NCBI GenBank assembly: GCA_947646735.1
Contig: CANTFK010000807.1
Coordinates: 124,001-188,000, forward strand
Source: Peronospora farinosa
Taxonomy: Eukaryota > Oomycota > Peronosporomycetes > Peronosporales > Peronosporaceae
Length of the DNA: 64,000 bases
Direction of reading: 5' to 3'
The translations under genes were made by a program, and so were the position numbers. Shown here piece after piece: positions 31,321 to 43,885 of this stretch. Below the pieces are notes generated by a model. The model did no database searches and was not told where the DNA came from. It saw only the letters and a program-made list of their open reading frames with translations. The first letter of the stretch is position 1, and each line of letters opens with the position of its first letter.

Positions 31321-34300
31321 ATGGACATCCCAAATGATGACTACGAACGCAGTGTCGCGTCCTTTGCTCTCCCTGTCTCACCTGCACCAAGTCCCACAGG
31401 ATCAAACACTGTATCAGTTTGGGTAGAAGACACTCATAAGGAACAACATGTTCATTTATCTGTACTAGAAAATCCATCCTCCTCCATGGATATTCCCGAT
31501 TATCCAATAGGTCTCGAATATCCACAGACCGACCATCATTCTGATCAACTTGACCCGCATTCTTCATCCTCGGCTCTTGTTCCGTTTCAAAAATTACAAT
31601 TGGATACAAATTTAAACGCAACAATGTTGCCATCTCCTCGTCTCCGGATAAATTCCTTGGATTCTGAAATATCCAATTTGAAAAAACCTCAAACGGCGAC
31701 GCAAGAATTAATATCTGGATTTTTAAAGGTCGAAACGGATAATATCTCACCCACCGCACCCGTGTCTTTGGATTTTATCCATGCACTGAAACTTGGTAAG
31801 CTGGATGAACCACAATTATCGGTTCGATTACGAGGAAATCGAGTCGAGTTGACGTCATCATTGGACGAAGAACAAGTGGATTTTCTAGGACCGGCTGAAA
31901 ATATCAAGAGATTATTTAAATTACCCTATTCGCAATCAAGAATATCCTTGGCAGTACATCGAGTTGGATCGACATTGGTCGTGGATGGAGAATTGGATGA
32001 AAATGATCTTCCGATTGGATTTGAGGATTTATCACAAGATACTTTACAATTGGCACATCAATCGGATGAAACGACGCAGAAATTATTGTATGAAAAATTC
32101 ATTTATGAGAGCACAGTAAAAAGTTCGTTTCTCGAGTCGGATAAAAAAGTGGATCAAAGGATGGAAGAAAAGAAGGAGAAACAAGAAGAGCACAAGATGA
32201 AGAAAAAACATGCCAAGAAAGCTAAAAAGACGAAAAAGAAGAAGAAGAACATAGAAGCGTTCAATGCTGCGGTGGGGAATGAGAGACAGACTCCGAATTG
32301 GAGTGAACAAATTGCGTTGGTTACTACTAGTCAACAAGATGATGATGATGGTGAGATGAGCGTACCCGTGCCGTCATCTTCGGTACCTCACCATCGTTCG
32401 TGGGCGACTGAAAATGAGTCTCATTGTAGTCGTGACACACAGCAAGAGGTCGAATCGAGTCCTTCAAGCCGGCAAAAATCGTGTCCTCCGTTCATCCCGA
32501 CAGGAACAAACTGGTTTGCGTCTGCAGCGCAGCATTCACCAGCACATGGAGACTCACAGACGTTCCAGCGCATTTTGAAATGGAAATTCAACGATCTTAA
32601 CATGGTACGCATCTTTATTTAGCTTGAAAGTCTGTAGAGTGTCTACACTAACTACAAATGTCGGACTCTGCTTTTAGATGCTTGGTAGTCGAGTTCTTTT
32701 GTTCAGCAATCAGGAACATCCAGCCGTTTCTTTAAAACTGCACGATATGGACAAGGAATTATCTCTCTGCACTGTGCTGGACTATTACTTGGACAACGTC
32801 ATTGCAAATATCCCGGAACTGGCGATTTGCATGCATTCAAAAGGACTGGTCCGTGGCTACAAGCTCGTAAAGACACGACAAATTCCGTACATGTCAGGCT
32901 CTGGACGACCCTTGTTTGACGTCCAGGATGTAAGTATGAATGCGTCAATGCTGCTCAAGTTTCTTCAGGAGAACTGTTCCAGGCCAAATGGCACGTACTG
33001 GTTGCATCGAAAAGAAGGTGAAACATCGTTACGGCTCTACGATGTAGACGTGCTATCCCAAGGAAGTCAGCTCAAGTGGAAATACATGATGGCAATGTTG
33101 TGCTATCGGTTTGCAGCTCGGGCTTCAAGGCTATCTAACTCACTAGCGGCAGGAACACCGCACCTGCAACAGCAGCTTCAGCAGCGCCAACGCGAATTAT
33201 TGCGCACGTGTATGAGTTTATTGGGAGAAATTGCCCTAAAGGGAGGGACGGCGCACAGCTCTATTTGCTCGTCGGTCAGTGAACAGCTTGCTGATACATA
33301 TCTTCGTGAGTGCAACGAATTTCATTCTTCTAATCCAGCAGATTTGGCACCAGAAGACTCGGATCGAGAGGCGGCAATCGGGTCACTTGAGAAGGCGAAA
33401 CAGTACTTGCTTGCGAGCATCATTTTGTTTGAAGAATGCATTCCGAAAGATTCTGGTCCCGCGCTGACACACAGTGAAGATGGAACGGATGAGACTGCTG
33501 CAATTGCAAGCGAGGGAGAACTAGCACCCGAAGACGAAGATGGAGACAGCGAGATGGGCAGTTTCATGAATGAAGAATTGAGTCGACTTCAGCTGAAGTT
33601 CAGCTCTGCATGCCTTGAGCTCGGACACGTATACGTTAGCTGTCACAGGTGGATTGACGCGGTGAAATGTATTGTTGAGGCAAGTCAATTTTTAACTCTG
33701 AGCTCCATTCCTGGTGATGTGCAGCCATTTGAGTTGACTTCGCGAGAGCATGAAGCTGCGTTTGACTCCCTGCTTGATAAGCTGGACTTTGAAGGTGTTG
33801 GAAGAGGAGGATTCTCCCAAGACAAGATCACGATTTGTGTCTCTGAAGCTGAGCTCCGTTGCTCCTTGCTTGGCTTGATTGGCGACATAGCTACTCAAAG
33901 AACCGTGACCGTTTATGGTGAATTGATCGCTCTGTACGATATCATCTCGGGTGCCAAACGAGATCAGCTCGCAAGTCTACGTGATAATGCAAGTGAGTTT
34001 ATGCAGACGTGCAAAGAAGATGTTACGTCTTCCGATAACCAGACGCTTGAAAGGAGAGAAGAGGGTCTGCTGATGCTTTCTTTCCTGGCCTACTTACACG
34101 CACTATCACCACCGGCGAACTCTGACCTGTTTTTGTATGTCCATATTCATCTAATGTGTGGCTGGTTTGATTGTTTATCGCCCTAACGAGTGTCCGATGC
34201 GTATTCTTGTGTTAACGTAGCACGATGATGAGAAAACTAGGTAACGCAAGCAACGAGCTAGGCAAGTATTTTCTTGCTGTGAAGTGCGACTACAAGGAAG

Positions 34301-35327
34301 CTTTCAGGTGGTTTGAGCGTGGGTGCAAGATCTTCAGTGACATCGAAGGTATCTTCTTGGCATGTTGTTACTGTTCCGATTTCGTGGTAGTCGTGGATTA
34401 CTTACTTCTGACTCTCTTTTAGACGGAATCAACGTAGCTCTGCTTCGGGCTAACCTCGCACACCTTCACAAAATATTTGCGCAAGGTAAATCGGCGGACT
34501 CACGAGAAGAGCATTATCAAACTGCAATTCAACTTTGTACAGAAGCTTTGCAGCTTTTGAAGCAAAGCAATGCAGATAATGATTTGAAGCGAAAAGTGAA
34601 AGGTGAATTGGCGCTGACCTATCTGGTATGGGCGGTAGACCTGGCGAACAATACATCCTTTCTGGATACTACAGGGCACTCTCCTACGAAAGCACGCGCA
34701 AATGAAACGCTCACAATGTTTAATAAGGCGTTGACATTGTACGCAGAGCTGAGTGACCAGAAACAAACGGCGTCTACCCACTACCAGATTGCTTCGTTCT
34801 ACAGTCGCATGATTTCCAGTACGTTGCATACTGAGAGGAAGAGCGCACAAGTCGATAAGTCTGAAGGAGCGTCATCGACACTGACAAGCCGCATGGAAAT
34901 TGCTAGGAGACATTACGAAAAGGCTTTAAACTACTTTGGTGCTGTGGAAGTCGGCAAAACGTTTGTACTGATCCATCAAGAGCTAGCGGATCTGCATATT
35001 CTTGGTGGTCATTTCGAAAGCATTGAACATGCTTTGCTCATACTGCTAAACACATACGAAGCGTTTAACACCAACTCTACTACGGATTCAAAGCTCGAGA
35101 TGGACGAAATGACCTCACTTGCTCGCGACATCGTGGCAAAGGTAAAGGCAGTGCTGCACCAGCTTATTCGATTATGCTCTGGTGGACGCCTCAGCAGTGC
35201 CCACGCAAGGAACAAGAAGCTGGAAATGTTCAAGAAGATGTACAAGGAAGTGATTTACAATGATGGATATAGCGCAGAGTGTATTGTTTCGATTCTGAGC
35301 ACCTTACGGAGAATGTACACACTGTAG
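31321..35327 (+). CDS. EDRF1: EDRF1 homologue (four exons)
   Basis: Exons 31321-32604, 32678-34134, 34221-34348 and 34423-35327 join to 1257 residues; introns of 73, 86 and 74 nt have GT..AG ends and keep frame. Start at MDIPNDDYERS; the upstream frame has no ATG. The junction of exons 1 and 2 gives the conserved core ILKWKFNDLNM / MLGSRVLLFSNQEHPAVSLK, then LDYYLDNVIANIPELAICMH and RPNGTYWLHRKEG, matching EDRF1 ('WKF.D..M..GS...PVSLRL.D....L..LDYWLDN.M.NVPE'). A Lys-rich block (KKKHAKKAKKTKKKKKN) precedes it. The C-terminal half is helical, TPR-like (RKLGNASNELGKYFL, FRWFERGCKIFSDIEDGINV). EDRF1 is a conserved, poorly understood eukaryotic factor tied to transcription in animals; the oomycete role is unknown. 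Confidence 0.9.
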
Positions 35328-36042
35328 CACACATTCCAGTGTCAAGTTTGACGCTCTCGCTCAAGTATTTAGCATGAACGAAGAAGAACAGGAAGCGAAG
35401 AACCAAGTGGTGAAATTCGGAGCAGCAAATTCAGAATTTCTCGGGCAATGATTTGATGTCAAGCATTTCAGGATGATTGACCATTTAGATGCTACAAGGC
35501 AAAGCGGAAGATGTTGAAAAGTGACCTGTTCCGTAGCTGCTGCAAAATTGTGGGAACTTGACGACAAAGCAAGGTGGATTAGCAAGCGATGCTTCAAACG
35601 TGCTGCGAATATCCATTAATTGTTCCTAGAAATCTGCAAACATATGAGCCGATACATTGTTGCATTAGAATAACGGCAGCAGACAGCCTGATCTATCTCA
35701 CACACATCGCTTCGCTAAAAGTGGTAGACATACATACGAATACTTGGCATGTTGGTGATGCATATACTAACATAAATGATAGAAAACAAGTAGACGTGCC
35801 TACCGATAAAAACTTCAATATCCAAAAAAGCATCCTCTGGCGCTCTAACGACTACGTTCAGTCATCATCCGCATACAAAGACGACTTGGACAGCAGCACT
35901 GGCATCTGGAAAGGCTGACCAGTAGCAAGTTTGCTTTCAGTCTCTAGCGCTGTCACTCGGAAATTCAGCCATCTGAAAAAAGAAGCAAGCAACGAGTTAG
36001 GAATCGATCGCTCGGAGAAACAAAAAGTTAGATGAATAGAAC
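35328..36042. other. Intergenic between convergent genes
   Basis: 715 bp between the EDRF1 and C2/PH gene stops. It holds a 109-codon ATG frame at 35589-35918 (plus) with no signal peptide or known domain; I do not support it as a gene. Confidence 0.5.
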
Positions 36043-39000
36043 CTACTCTTTGACAGCGAGCACCGAATACGGCAACAAAGACTCGGGCACTTCATCCGCA
36101 GACGTGTGCTTCCCTGCCAGCGCCTCCAATTGGTCTGACACTTCAGCTAGATCGAGCTGTGATAGTGTCTCGTTGTCTTTTCGCACGGCAGTCTCGGCAG
36201 TTGCATTTTGTGCCAGCACTTCAATCCATTCCCTCTGCTCCTCAAACGACGGAGCACACAGAACAAACCTCTGGTAACCACTGTCAACAGAGAAACAGTT
36301 GAAGAGTACGACGCGTGTTCCGCGAGAGTGGTCTAGCTGGTTCGACATCTCTGAGATCACACTACCAATAATGTTGATTTCACCCTTGATAGGACCGTGC
36401 TCTGTGTCCGCGTAACCCAACTTGTTGTTCTGAAGCGAGAAGTACCTATTTTTCCAAGTGTTCTTGTAGATAAAGCCCTGCTTGAGGAGCATGCCCTTCT
36501 TCTTCCACGTGGCCTCCGTTGTCTGCTTTCGTAAAAGGTTCCCGCTCTCACTTTGACGGTCAATATACACTTTCGCAGCGGCGTAGATCGACTCGAGCAG
36601 TCGATTGAATTTCATCTGGATGTTTTTATCCATCTCTGGCTGTTGCGGCATCTGATGTCTAGACAAGTCGTCCGATATACTGCGTGTTCTTGTCTGATCC
36701 AAATGAAAGCTGTCTCCACTTTTGTAGTCCGAAGTCGGCGTACTGCTACCGCTACCAACTCGGCTGTTGGGTGATGATACTGTTAAAGACAAACTTGAGG
36801 CTGAATTTCTTGGTGACGAGCGCGGTGACGTTGAGCTAAGCCGCTTTTGTACCGAGTCCATTAGGCTGCTCGTACTGATAGATCGCGAGCGTCGTGTAGC
36901 GTCACTGCGCTCCTCGGTTCCAAGAGACAAATTGAAATCAGCAGCCACAGCATCCATTTGGCGGCGGCTGTGTGGTGGTGTATTCACGAAAGATGCCCCT
37001 TTTTGTGTCCATCCGTGAGGCTTCATTGCACGGAAAGCAATCAGCGTCTGAAAAAAGAATCGTACTTCACTGTGCCAATGCAAAAACAGTCGGACGAAAG
37101 ACCGGAGCAGCTCGAAGCGTAGCTTGTCCGCATGTCGCTCGGGGAAGCAATCCCAACAGTTGTAAAGGAACTCCAGAGTTGTCAAAACAACCTGAGTGTG
37201 TTCGGAGTCTAGCAAAATGCGTAACGCGGCGCAAAGAAACCGAAAATCGAACGACGGCGGAAGCAACGAAACTTCATCGCCGGCTGGAATCGAGTATTGG
37301 TCGTCTTGGTGAAAGTTCCAGCGATCATTGTTTTCTAGGTGCGACAGTCGGTACGAACTCAAACGAACGCGCCAACTTCGAATCATATACATCCACACCC
37401 CGAGAAGTTCCACAGCACCAATTACCGCTGTGACGTCATGCACGCTGGTGCTGCTGAGGAGGAACTTGGTCATCGGGTTGATCAAGCTCGAGTTCGACAG
37501 CATTGTGCACGACAACTTATAGAGTGTGGGTGGGAGCCAGCCTGACTTCTGCGTCTTCAACTCTAAAAAGAACACCATCAGCACTTGAGTGTAACCTGGC
37601 AAGTGGATCCATCCAATCTTCTGGTTGAGAACTGCTAAGGTGTCGAGTACATACCACAGCCATTGATCCACCAGCAAGATATTCAAGGTATTCGCTGCTC
37701 CATTAAGTCGACGAAAGCGCGATTTCCACGCTTCAGAAGTCTCCTCGTACTTGTCTTCAGCTTCTTCTTCTTGATTTCGAAGCACTTTCTCTCCATACTC
37801 GTCAAAAACAGCTTTGTGAAATCGACGCCAGTCCAGGTGAGCTTCCAATCCATCCATGGCAAACAAGTCTGCATCAGCATTCATTCGGAACTCAGCAGCA
37901 AGTTCAGGCGCTGGTTCATTGTACGATTCTGACCACAGCTGGTACAGCTCCACACCAAAACTTGGAAGCCGGAAACACAGAACCGACAACATTCTCGCTA
38001 CAAAAAACATGAGATTGTTGTTCATGACGCCACGAACAGAGACCGTTTGAAGGACGCAAAACTTGGTTTCTACAAGCATAGCTCGCAACTTCAAGCCGAA
38101 CTCCAGGTCCGTTTTCAATACTTTATGTACATGTTTCGTCCTAGATACGGTAGTCGCCGCTGTCGAATCAAATCCCAACAACGGTAAGTCACTCAGCTCC
38201 GCGCGCTTTACTAAATAGAAAAGCAATTCGTAAAACACATTTCGCAGCGTATAGTGACGAACGCGAATATTATCCAGCAAGAACTGCCACAGCCGCAACA
38301 AGATATTTTTTGTTTCTTCCAGCGCCGCGGCAGATACATAGACCCACGACAGCATTGACACTTTGTGAGATATTTGCAACATTTTCAGAATCTTTGTTGC
38401 CTTCCGCACCTTGCCTTCTTTGTCATCTTTTTGTCGATTCGCCATTAGTTCTACCAAGTCCTGCATTTTCTCCAACACACGCTGAGCTTCAATTGGAATC
38501 ACCACCTTCGATTTGCGCAGATTCCTCTTGTTGGACCCTGCTGCGGCTGCTCCAATTATTACAGAGCTGGACGAAGAAATGCCATTCTCGCTGTTTACTC
38601 CGCATCGAAGTTGTCGCACGTCAGGAATGCGCTTGAACAAGATTGTACCATAAATCACTCCAACTTGGTGTCCTTTTAATGTAAGACTCTGCTCAAACTT
38701 GCTCGTGACAAACTGCTCGGAAAACCCGAGACCATTCATGCCTGCACTCGGATCAGCATCGTACTTCTTCTTTATCCGCTCTTGGAGGGCGTCTTCAAAA
38801 ATCTTTTCCAGCGAAAGCCATGTTTGCCCAAACAGGATAGTATCGCTGATCTCCTCATCGAATTGAACATCCGTATTCGGTATTGCCTACATATATGAAC
38901 GCACAAAATTAACCAACCAGCCACAATTTTTACGTCACCCGTGTACATCCAGAACGTACCAATGTGTCTTTCTTGTACTTTTCTAGCAAGTTTAGAAATC

Positions 39001-40176
39001 CTCCATCTGGATCAGTAGACATTTGACCGCGACCTACCAACAATTGGCGAACCTGATGACGAGACCAGTAATAATGTCAGCAAAAATCAGTGCAACCAAT
39101 AATTCTAAACGTTAGCAGTGTGAGCTCACCTCTAAGGTCAAAGTTGCCGACATGAGCTCATCGAACGTACTATACCGCGTAATAGGAGGAAGGTAGTCCG
39201 ATGATGACGTCCATCCCACACCCATCGGATCTTGCGCCACAAGGGAGCCAGCAGCAGCTTCATCGTCACCTCCAGCTTCACCCTTAGGTTGTGCGTTTGG
39301 TCTGGACACACGAGACGACAAAACTGCCAATCTTGCTAATGCCTGGAAACTCACTTCACTAATCTCTCCAATCTCGCGCAAGATTGCGTGTTTCAGTTTA
39401 TTGCCCATGTAAAACTTTTCATCCGCTCCAATCGTGCATTTGTAACTTACGCCAAATTTTTTAAGTGGTAACGATGCATCTTCTTGAAAATCATGTCCTT
39501 CCGGTCGATCCAATTCATTTGCAATTGCCGGCATCATGACCCCCACATCACTCACTGAAATGTTCCAGTCACTGCACTGCTCCATATAGCAATTAAACAC
39601 CACACGTCCATTTTCACATCCAATCAAATGATGATCATGATGTACCGGTCCCGTCGCAATACTCCACAAGTCAACTTTTGTATGTCCAACCAAATCTTTG
39701 CCATAGAATTTCCGGTCTAAAAACACTTTGACCGTTAAAAATCTCTGTGCCAATGTTTTCAATGTCGCCTTGTACTCGAATGCAATGAGCACGCCTTTAT
39801 AATTTGGATTCAAATCTGCTTTAATCACTGGTGTTGAATACGGCGTCGTTTCGGCTTCATCGTCCCAGTAAAATTCCACAAAAGGACCACTTTTGCCACT
39901 AAATCTCCGTCCTTGTAAATTACGACATTGAATACCCGAGAGACGGACGCGAAACAAACATTCCTCGTCACTTTTGCTCTCTAAAGGGTCAAAAATACGC
40001 TGTAAAAACTTGGGACTGCGTCTGGAAGGCTCGGGACTTCCACAATAGACTTCACCAAACTCCCGTGTAGCTTGGGAAAGTCGATTCAGTTCTTCAAGAC
40101 TCCGTATCGACAAATGATTCATTGCATCCATTGTCATATGACGTGGAGAGCCAGAAATACTGGACCGGGCGTTCAT
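36043..40176 (-). CDS. C2 + DUF1765-like + PH domain protein (three exons)
   Basis: Exons 40176-39130, 39052-38960 and 38886-36043 join to 1327 residues; introns of 77 and 73 nt (GTGAGC..ATCAG, GTACGT..TGTAG). Start at MNARSSISGSPRH; in-frame MSQFLRQ at 40413 is an alternative. Residues about 70-190 form a C2 domain (LFRVRLSGIQCRNLQGRRFS, KVFLDRKFYGKDLVGHTKVD). The middle is a large helical region (YTLRNVFYELLFYLVKRAEL, HLPGYTQVLMVFFLELKTQK, TLEFLYNCWDCFPERHADKL) resembling fungal DUF1765/UPF0592 proteins. A Ser-rich linker follows, then a PH domain at about 1178-1272 (LLKQGFIYKNTWKNRYFSLQ ... EEQREWIEVLAQ). Both C2 and PH point to membrane or lipid binding. The exact function is unknown. Confidence 0.85.
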
Positions 40177-41253
40177 TGTGTCGTGCGAGAGTGATGGTCG
40201 TGGGAGTGATGGTACGTAACGTCTTGTTTTGCTTGAACGTGAACGAATTGAGACGGACTTTAAGGACCAAACAAACGAGCGTAATACGTCTAGAAGGGTA
40301 AAGGTTCGTTGATACACGCAGGAACGGCGATGAACGAGTCGCGAGAGAGTAAGAAACGGACCGATAAAGACGTCCCTATTTGTCGTCGTCTTCTGACGCA
40401 AAAACTGACTCATTTGATAGGACAAGATTCTTCCGAACCTATGAAATCGAATAAAACCATACGGAATCAGATACGCTTGAATACGAGGTTCAAGTTGGAA
40501 GTGGAAAGCCGTAATCAAGATGATGACGTATTGAGGTATGGTTTCGATTACATGGGCGTGTTATCTGTCGTGTTGACTACATTTTGTAAACAATGATGGG
40601 CTTCGACTCAATACTTGATGCCATTTATAGTATGCTTATGGTCGATATCGTGACGACAGTGCGCCAGGATATCACATGCGTCCAATGAAGCTATCGGAAA
40701 TTGCATAACGATTGAATCGGTAACATCTGATGCTACTGTTATTGTACTTTGCATGATACTGTCCGTAGTCTCATCTTGAAACGCTTGAGTACACTTCTAC
40801 AAGTGACTGACCCAAGCGAGGGTCCTCACTTTATCTTTGACAACAAGATGTTTGTCTTTATCACGTTCACGTTCAGCAACTGGTAGGTCGAGTTGTCACT
40901 TCTAGGTGACTAGACTCGTCCAACCACCAGTGGCGTTGGCTGCTAATCAGACATTGAATCTAGAGATTCTACAACTACTACATATTAAATAGACTTGTCT
41001 GCGTCTCTCTCTAAAACCAAGAACTTGTCGAGCGTGCAATTGTGATTCGTATTGGTTTGATGTCGTGTTCATCTGTCTATCACTGCCTGAACAGCTGGAA
41101 ATCAGGAACCCAAAATAAGCTGTAGCCTTTTTGACAACCACCTCTCAAACCTGGTACAATTCCTAAAAAACCTCAAAAACCGACGTCGATCATTAATATT
41201 CCTTTTCTCTAACAATAATTATTATTTTAGCATTTCAAACGAAAATTATTTCG
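40177..41253. promoter_or_regulatory. Upstream region shared by the C2/PH and VPS9 genes
   Basis: 1.08 kb between divergent starts. TTATTATTTTAG just before the VPS9 start could be the acceptor of a 5'-UTR intron. No specific motif is assigned. Confidence 0.4.
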
Positions 41254-43458
41254 ATGGCGTCGAGTTCATCGGACGAGGAAGTTGAAGTAGAGCTGCTGGA
41301 TTCCGTGTCCAAGATTAATGGCGCTTTACAATACAAGAAGGTACACTCAACACTCTCACAAGAGACAAGTGATACAAGTACACGAAAAGAAGATTATCAG
41401 AGGCACGAGGAAGAGGTTCCAGTTAATCACAAAGAATTACGACGTACTAATGAGCAGCTACGGAATCAAGTCATGGACCTGAAGAGTGCCTTAGTAGCAC
41501 GAGACCTAGAGATTGTGACGCTACGTGATCGCTGTGAATGTCTCACCACTGCAATCGAGCAACAGGACGCAGTTATTGCCAAGATTTACGCGTCGACGGG
41601 TCCTACTGACGCGACGAAAGGATCAATCGTTACTACTTTACCAGTTCTTACAGCCGACAACACAGTGAATCAAGTGAACGATGATGATCTGGATGATCCA
41701 TACAGCAGTATCTCGATACAAAAGGAGAAAAGGACGTGGAGTAGCTCGATGAAGAGTGATCCAGTGGGGTTGGCAGAGCCTGCACAGAAAATGCTGGAAG
41801 CACAATTGGATTTATTGGGATTCCAAGATGAAAATGTCAAGCAAGCTGTCGAATCACTACAGAAGGAGTTACCGACTGAGCTTGAGAAAGTCAGGGAAGA
41901 TGTTGTGACAGTTGATTTGGATCAGCTTCCGTACACCCCACGCGCGCCTATGAACTCGAACAGTCTCAGTGAGAGTGTCAGTGTTTATAGCTCTAGCAGC
42001 ACTCCGACGGTTTCGTCGTCGCCGTCGTCGTCGTCGTCGCTGTTTGGAGATATTGGTGAACCAGTTTTAAAACTTCCGCAATCGTGGACTTCACCGAAAA
42101 GTGGATCGATTGTCAAGCGACGTCCGTCACTTGAGCGGCAAGACAGTGGCTCTGCTGAAAAAGTTTTTGCGCGATCAGCAGGTTTTCTTCGCAAGTCCAA
42201 TCGCACCATGTCGGCACGGTTGAGTGTGAGGGACCTTGGTCTCCTATGTAACGATGACGATGTCGACGGTAATAACCAATCACCAAAAGCGCCTCCTTCA
42301 AATGTTCATGGACGGCAGGACAAATACGAAAGCGACCAGAACGGCTCTGCTGAGTTTGCTGATAGTGGAGGGTCATCAGTGTCTACAAAAAGCCGAAGCC
42401 AGCGGAATCTCTTTGCTGACGTTGATGAAGCGCTAAAAACAAAAACCAAGCGGAAAAACGCTGGCACTGACCCAGTGGATGGAGACAAGGCAGACGAAGA
42501 CAGCTTGACATATGGCGAATTTCTGCAACGGATTAGTCAGCCCGCCTCCCGAGACATTCTGAACAAAATCCGCGTGTTTGTAGGCTCGATTTTGGGGCCT
42601 CGTGGCGACGGTCGACCTCCTCGCTCGACAGACTACATTGAATACTACTTCTATGGAACACACGAGCTCCGACGCCGATGCAACCGATTTTTTGAGAGCA
42701 TGGGGGACAATTTGTTACATCATCCTGCCTGGCGTCATGTGTCGGATGCGAAACTAGCCAAGGCGCGTGATGGTATTGAAAAGTATGTGATGGATAAGGT
42801 GTCCGATATTGCGTTCAATCGACTGAAAGAATGCCATGATTGGGTAAAAGAGGATGAAGCACTACTTCGACGAATGCAGCTATTGTCGGTACGTTATATA
42901 TTATCATATATACTTGAACGTATACTCTGTCAGGTACTAATCAGGTTGCATGTCTTGTCGAGATAGTTCATTACGCCGGCGATGCTGGATATTAAACCTT
43001 GTATGCGCAATGAAGTCGTATGGTCGCTGGCCGAAGACGAATTGCGGCGAATCAATTCGTTTCGTTCACCAGGGGAAAAAATCAATTGTATTGTGCGGTG
43101 CTGCGGCGTGATTTTCAGTGTTCTGAATTTATCGAGGGGAGACTCAGGCAGCCGTCCAGGTGCCGACGATTTCCTGCCAGTTTTTATCTACATCGTACTG
43201 CATTCACAAATTCCGAGACTGCATTCCAACTGCGAGTATATTTCAGCCTACCGGAACCAAGCTGACTTGATGTCAAAGTGAGTATTGTCTTGCTAACATG
43301 AATGTGCATGGCGTATGGTGGCTCATTGTTTTTTTGTTTTTTTTTAATGTTGGTGTAGAGCTGGATACTGTTTTGTGAATTTACGCAGTGCCATTGAGTT
43401 TATTATGGTAATGGATGGATCCATGTTATCCATTCCAGATGACGAGTTTCAAAGGTAA
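41254..43458 (+). CDS. VPS9-domain Rab5-type guanine nucleotide exchange factor (three exons)
   Basis: Exons 41254-42888, 42967-43277 and 43359-43458 join to 681 residues; introns of 78 and 81 nt. N-terminus acidic, then a coil (LRRTNEQLRNQVMDLKSALV); the middle is Ser-rich. From about residue 420: a helical bundle (YGEFLQRISQPASRDILNKI, IEKYVMDKVSDIAFNRL) and the VPS9 core, FITPAMLDIKPCMRNEVVWS, PGADDFLPVFIYIVLHSQIP, RLHSNCEYIS, then across intron 2 KAGYCFVNLRSAIEFI. The catalytic Asp (DDFLP) and the conserved 'AGY' Tyr are present. VPS9 proteins such as Rabex-5 load GTP on Rab5-class GTPases at early endosomes. The stop comes directly after the domain. Confidence 0.92.
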
Positions 43459-43885
43459 AGTGTAGCAGTCTAACCTTTGTTCTTCTTGTATTGATATTAG
43501 TTCAGTGTAACTGATCAATGCTTCATGGACGTATTCAGGCTTTATTCTGAGAGGGAAAAAGTAATACCCTAGGTTTTGAGTGTCACAAGTCTCATGAAAT
43601 TGGCGTTAGATAAATATATATGTGCGGTGTAGTTTATAAGTCATACTTTCGTACTTTCAGTACTACGTACTGCAGTAATATTCCTTTCAAAACCAATATC
43701 AAGTAGCTCACCTCCTTAAACCAATTCCTTCACGTTATCGTCTTCTACAAGGTATCAATTCTAGAACTCATATATCTGATTCTGTTTTTCGCGTCAGCTT
43801 CTCGAATCAGTTTTGACGTGTCTTATGATAGTATACCTACCCTACGTCAGCACAAGAACTATCATTTGAACAAAACGTGTCCGTC
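43459..43885. other. Intergenic between the VPS9 and CPT2 genes
   Basis: 427 bp, AT-rich, no frame supported. It should contain the VPS9 gene's 3' end and the CPT2 promoter. Confidence 0.5.
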
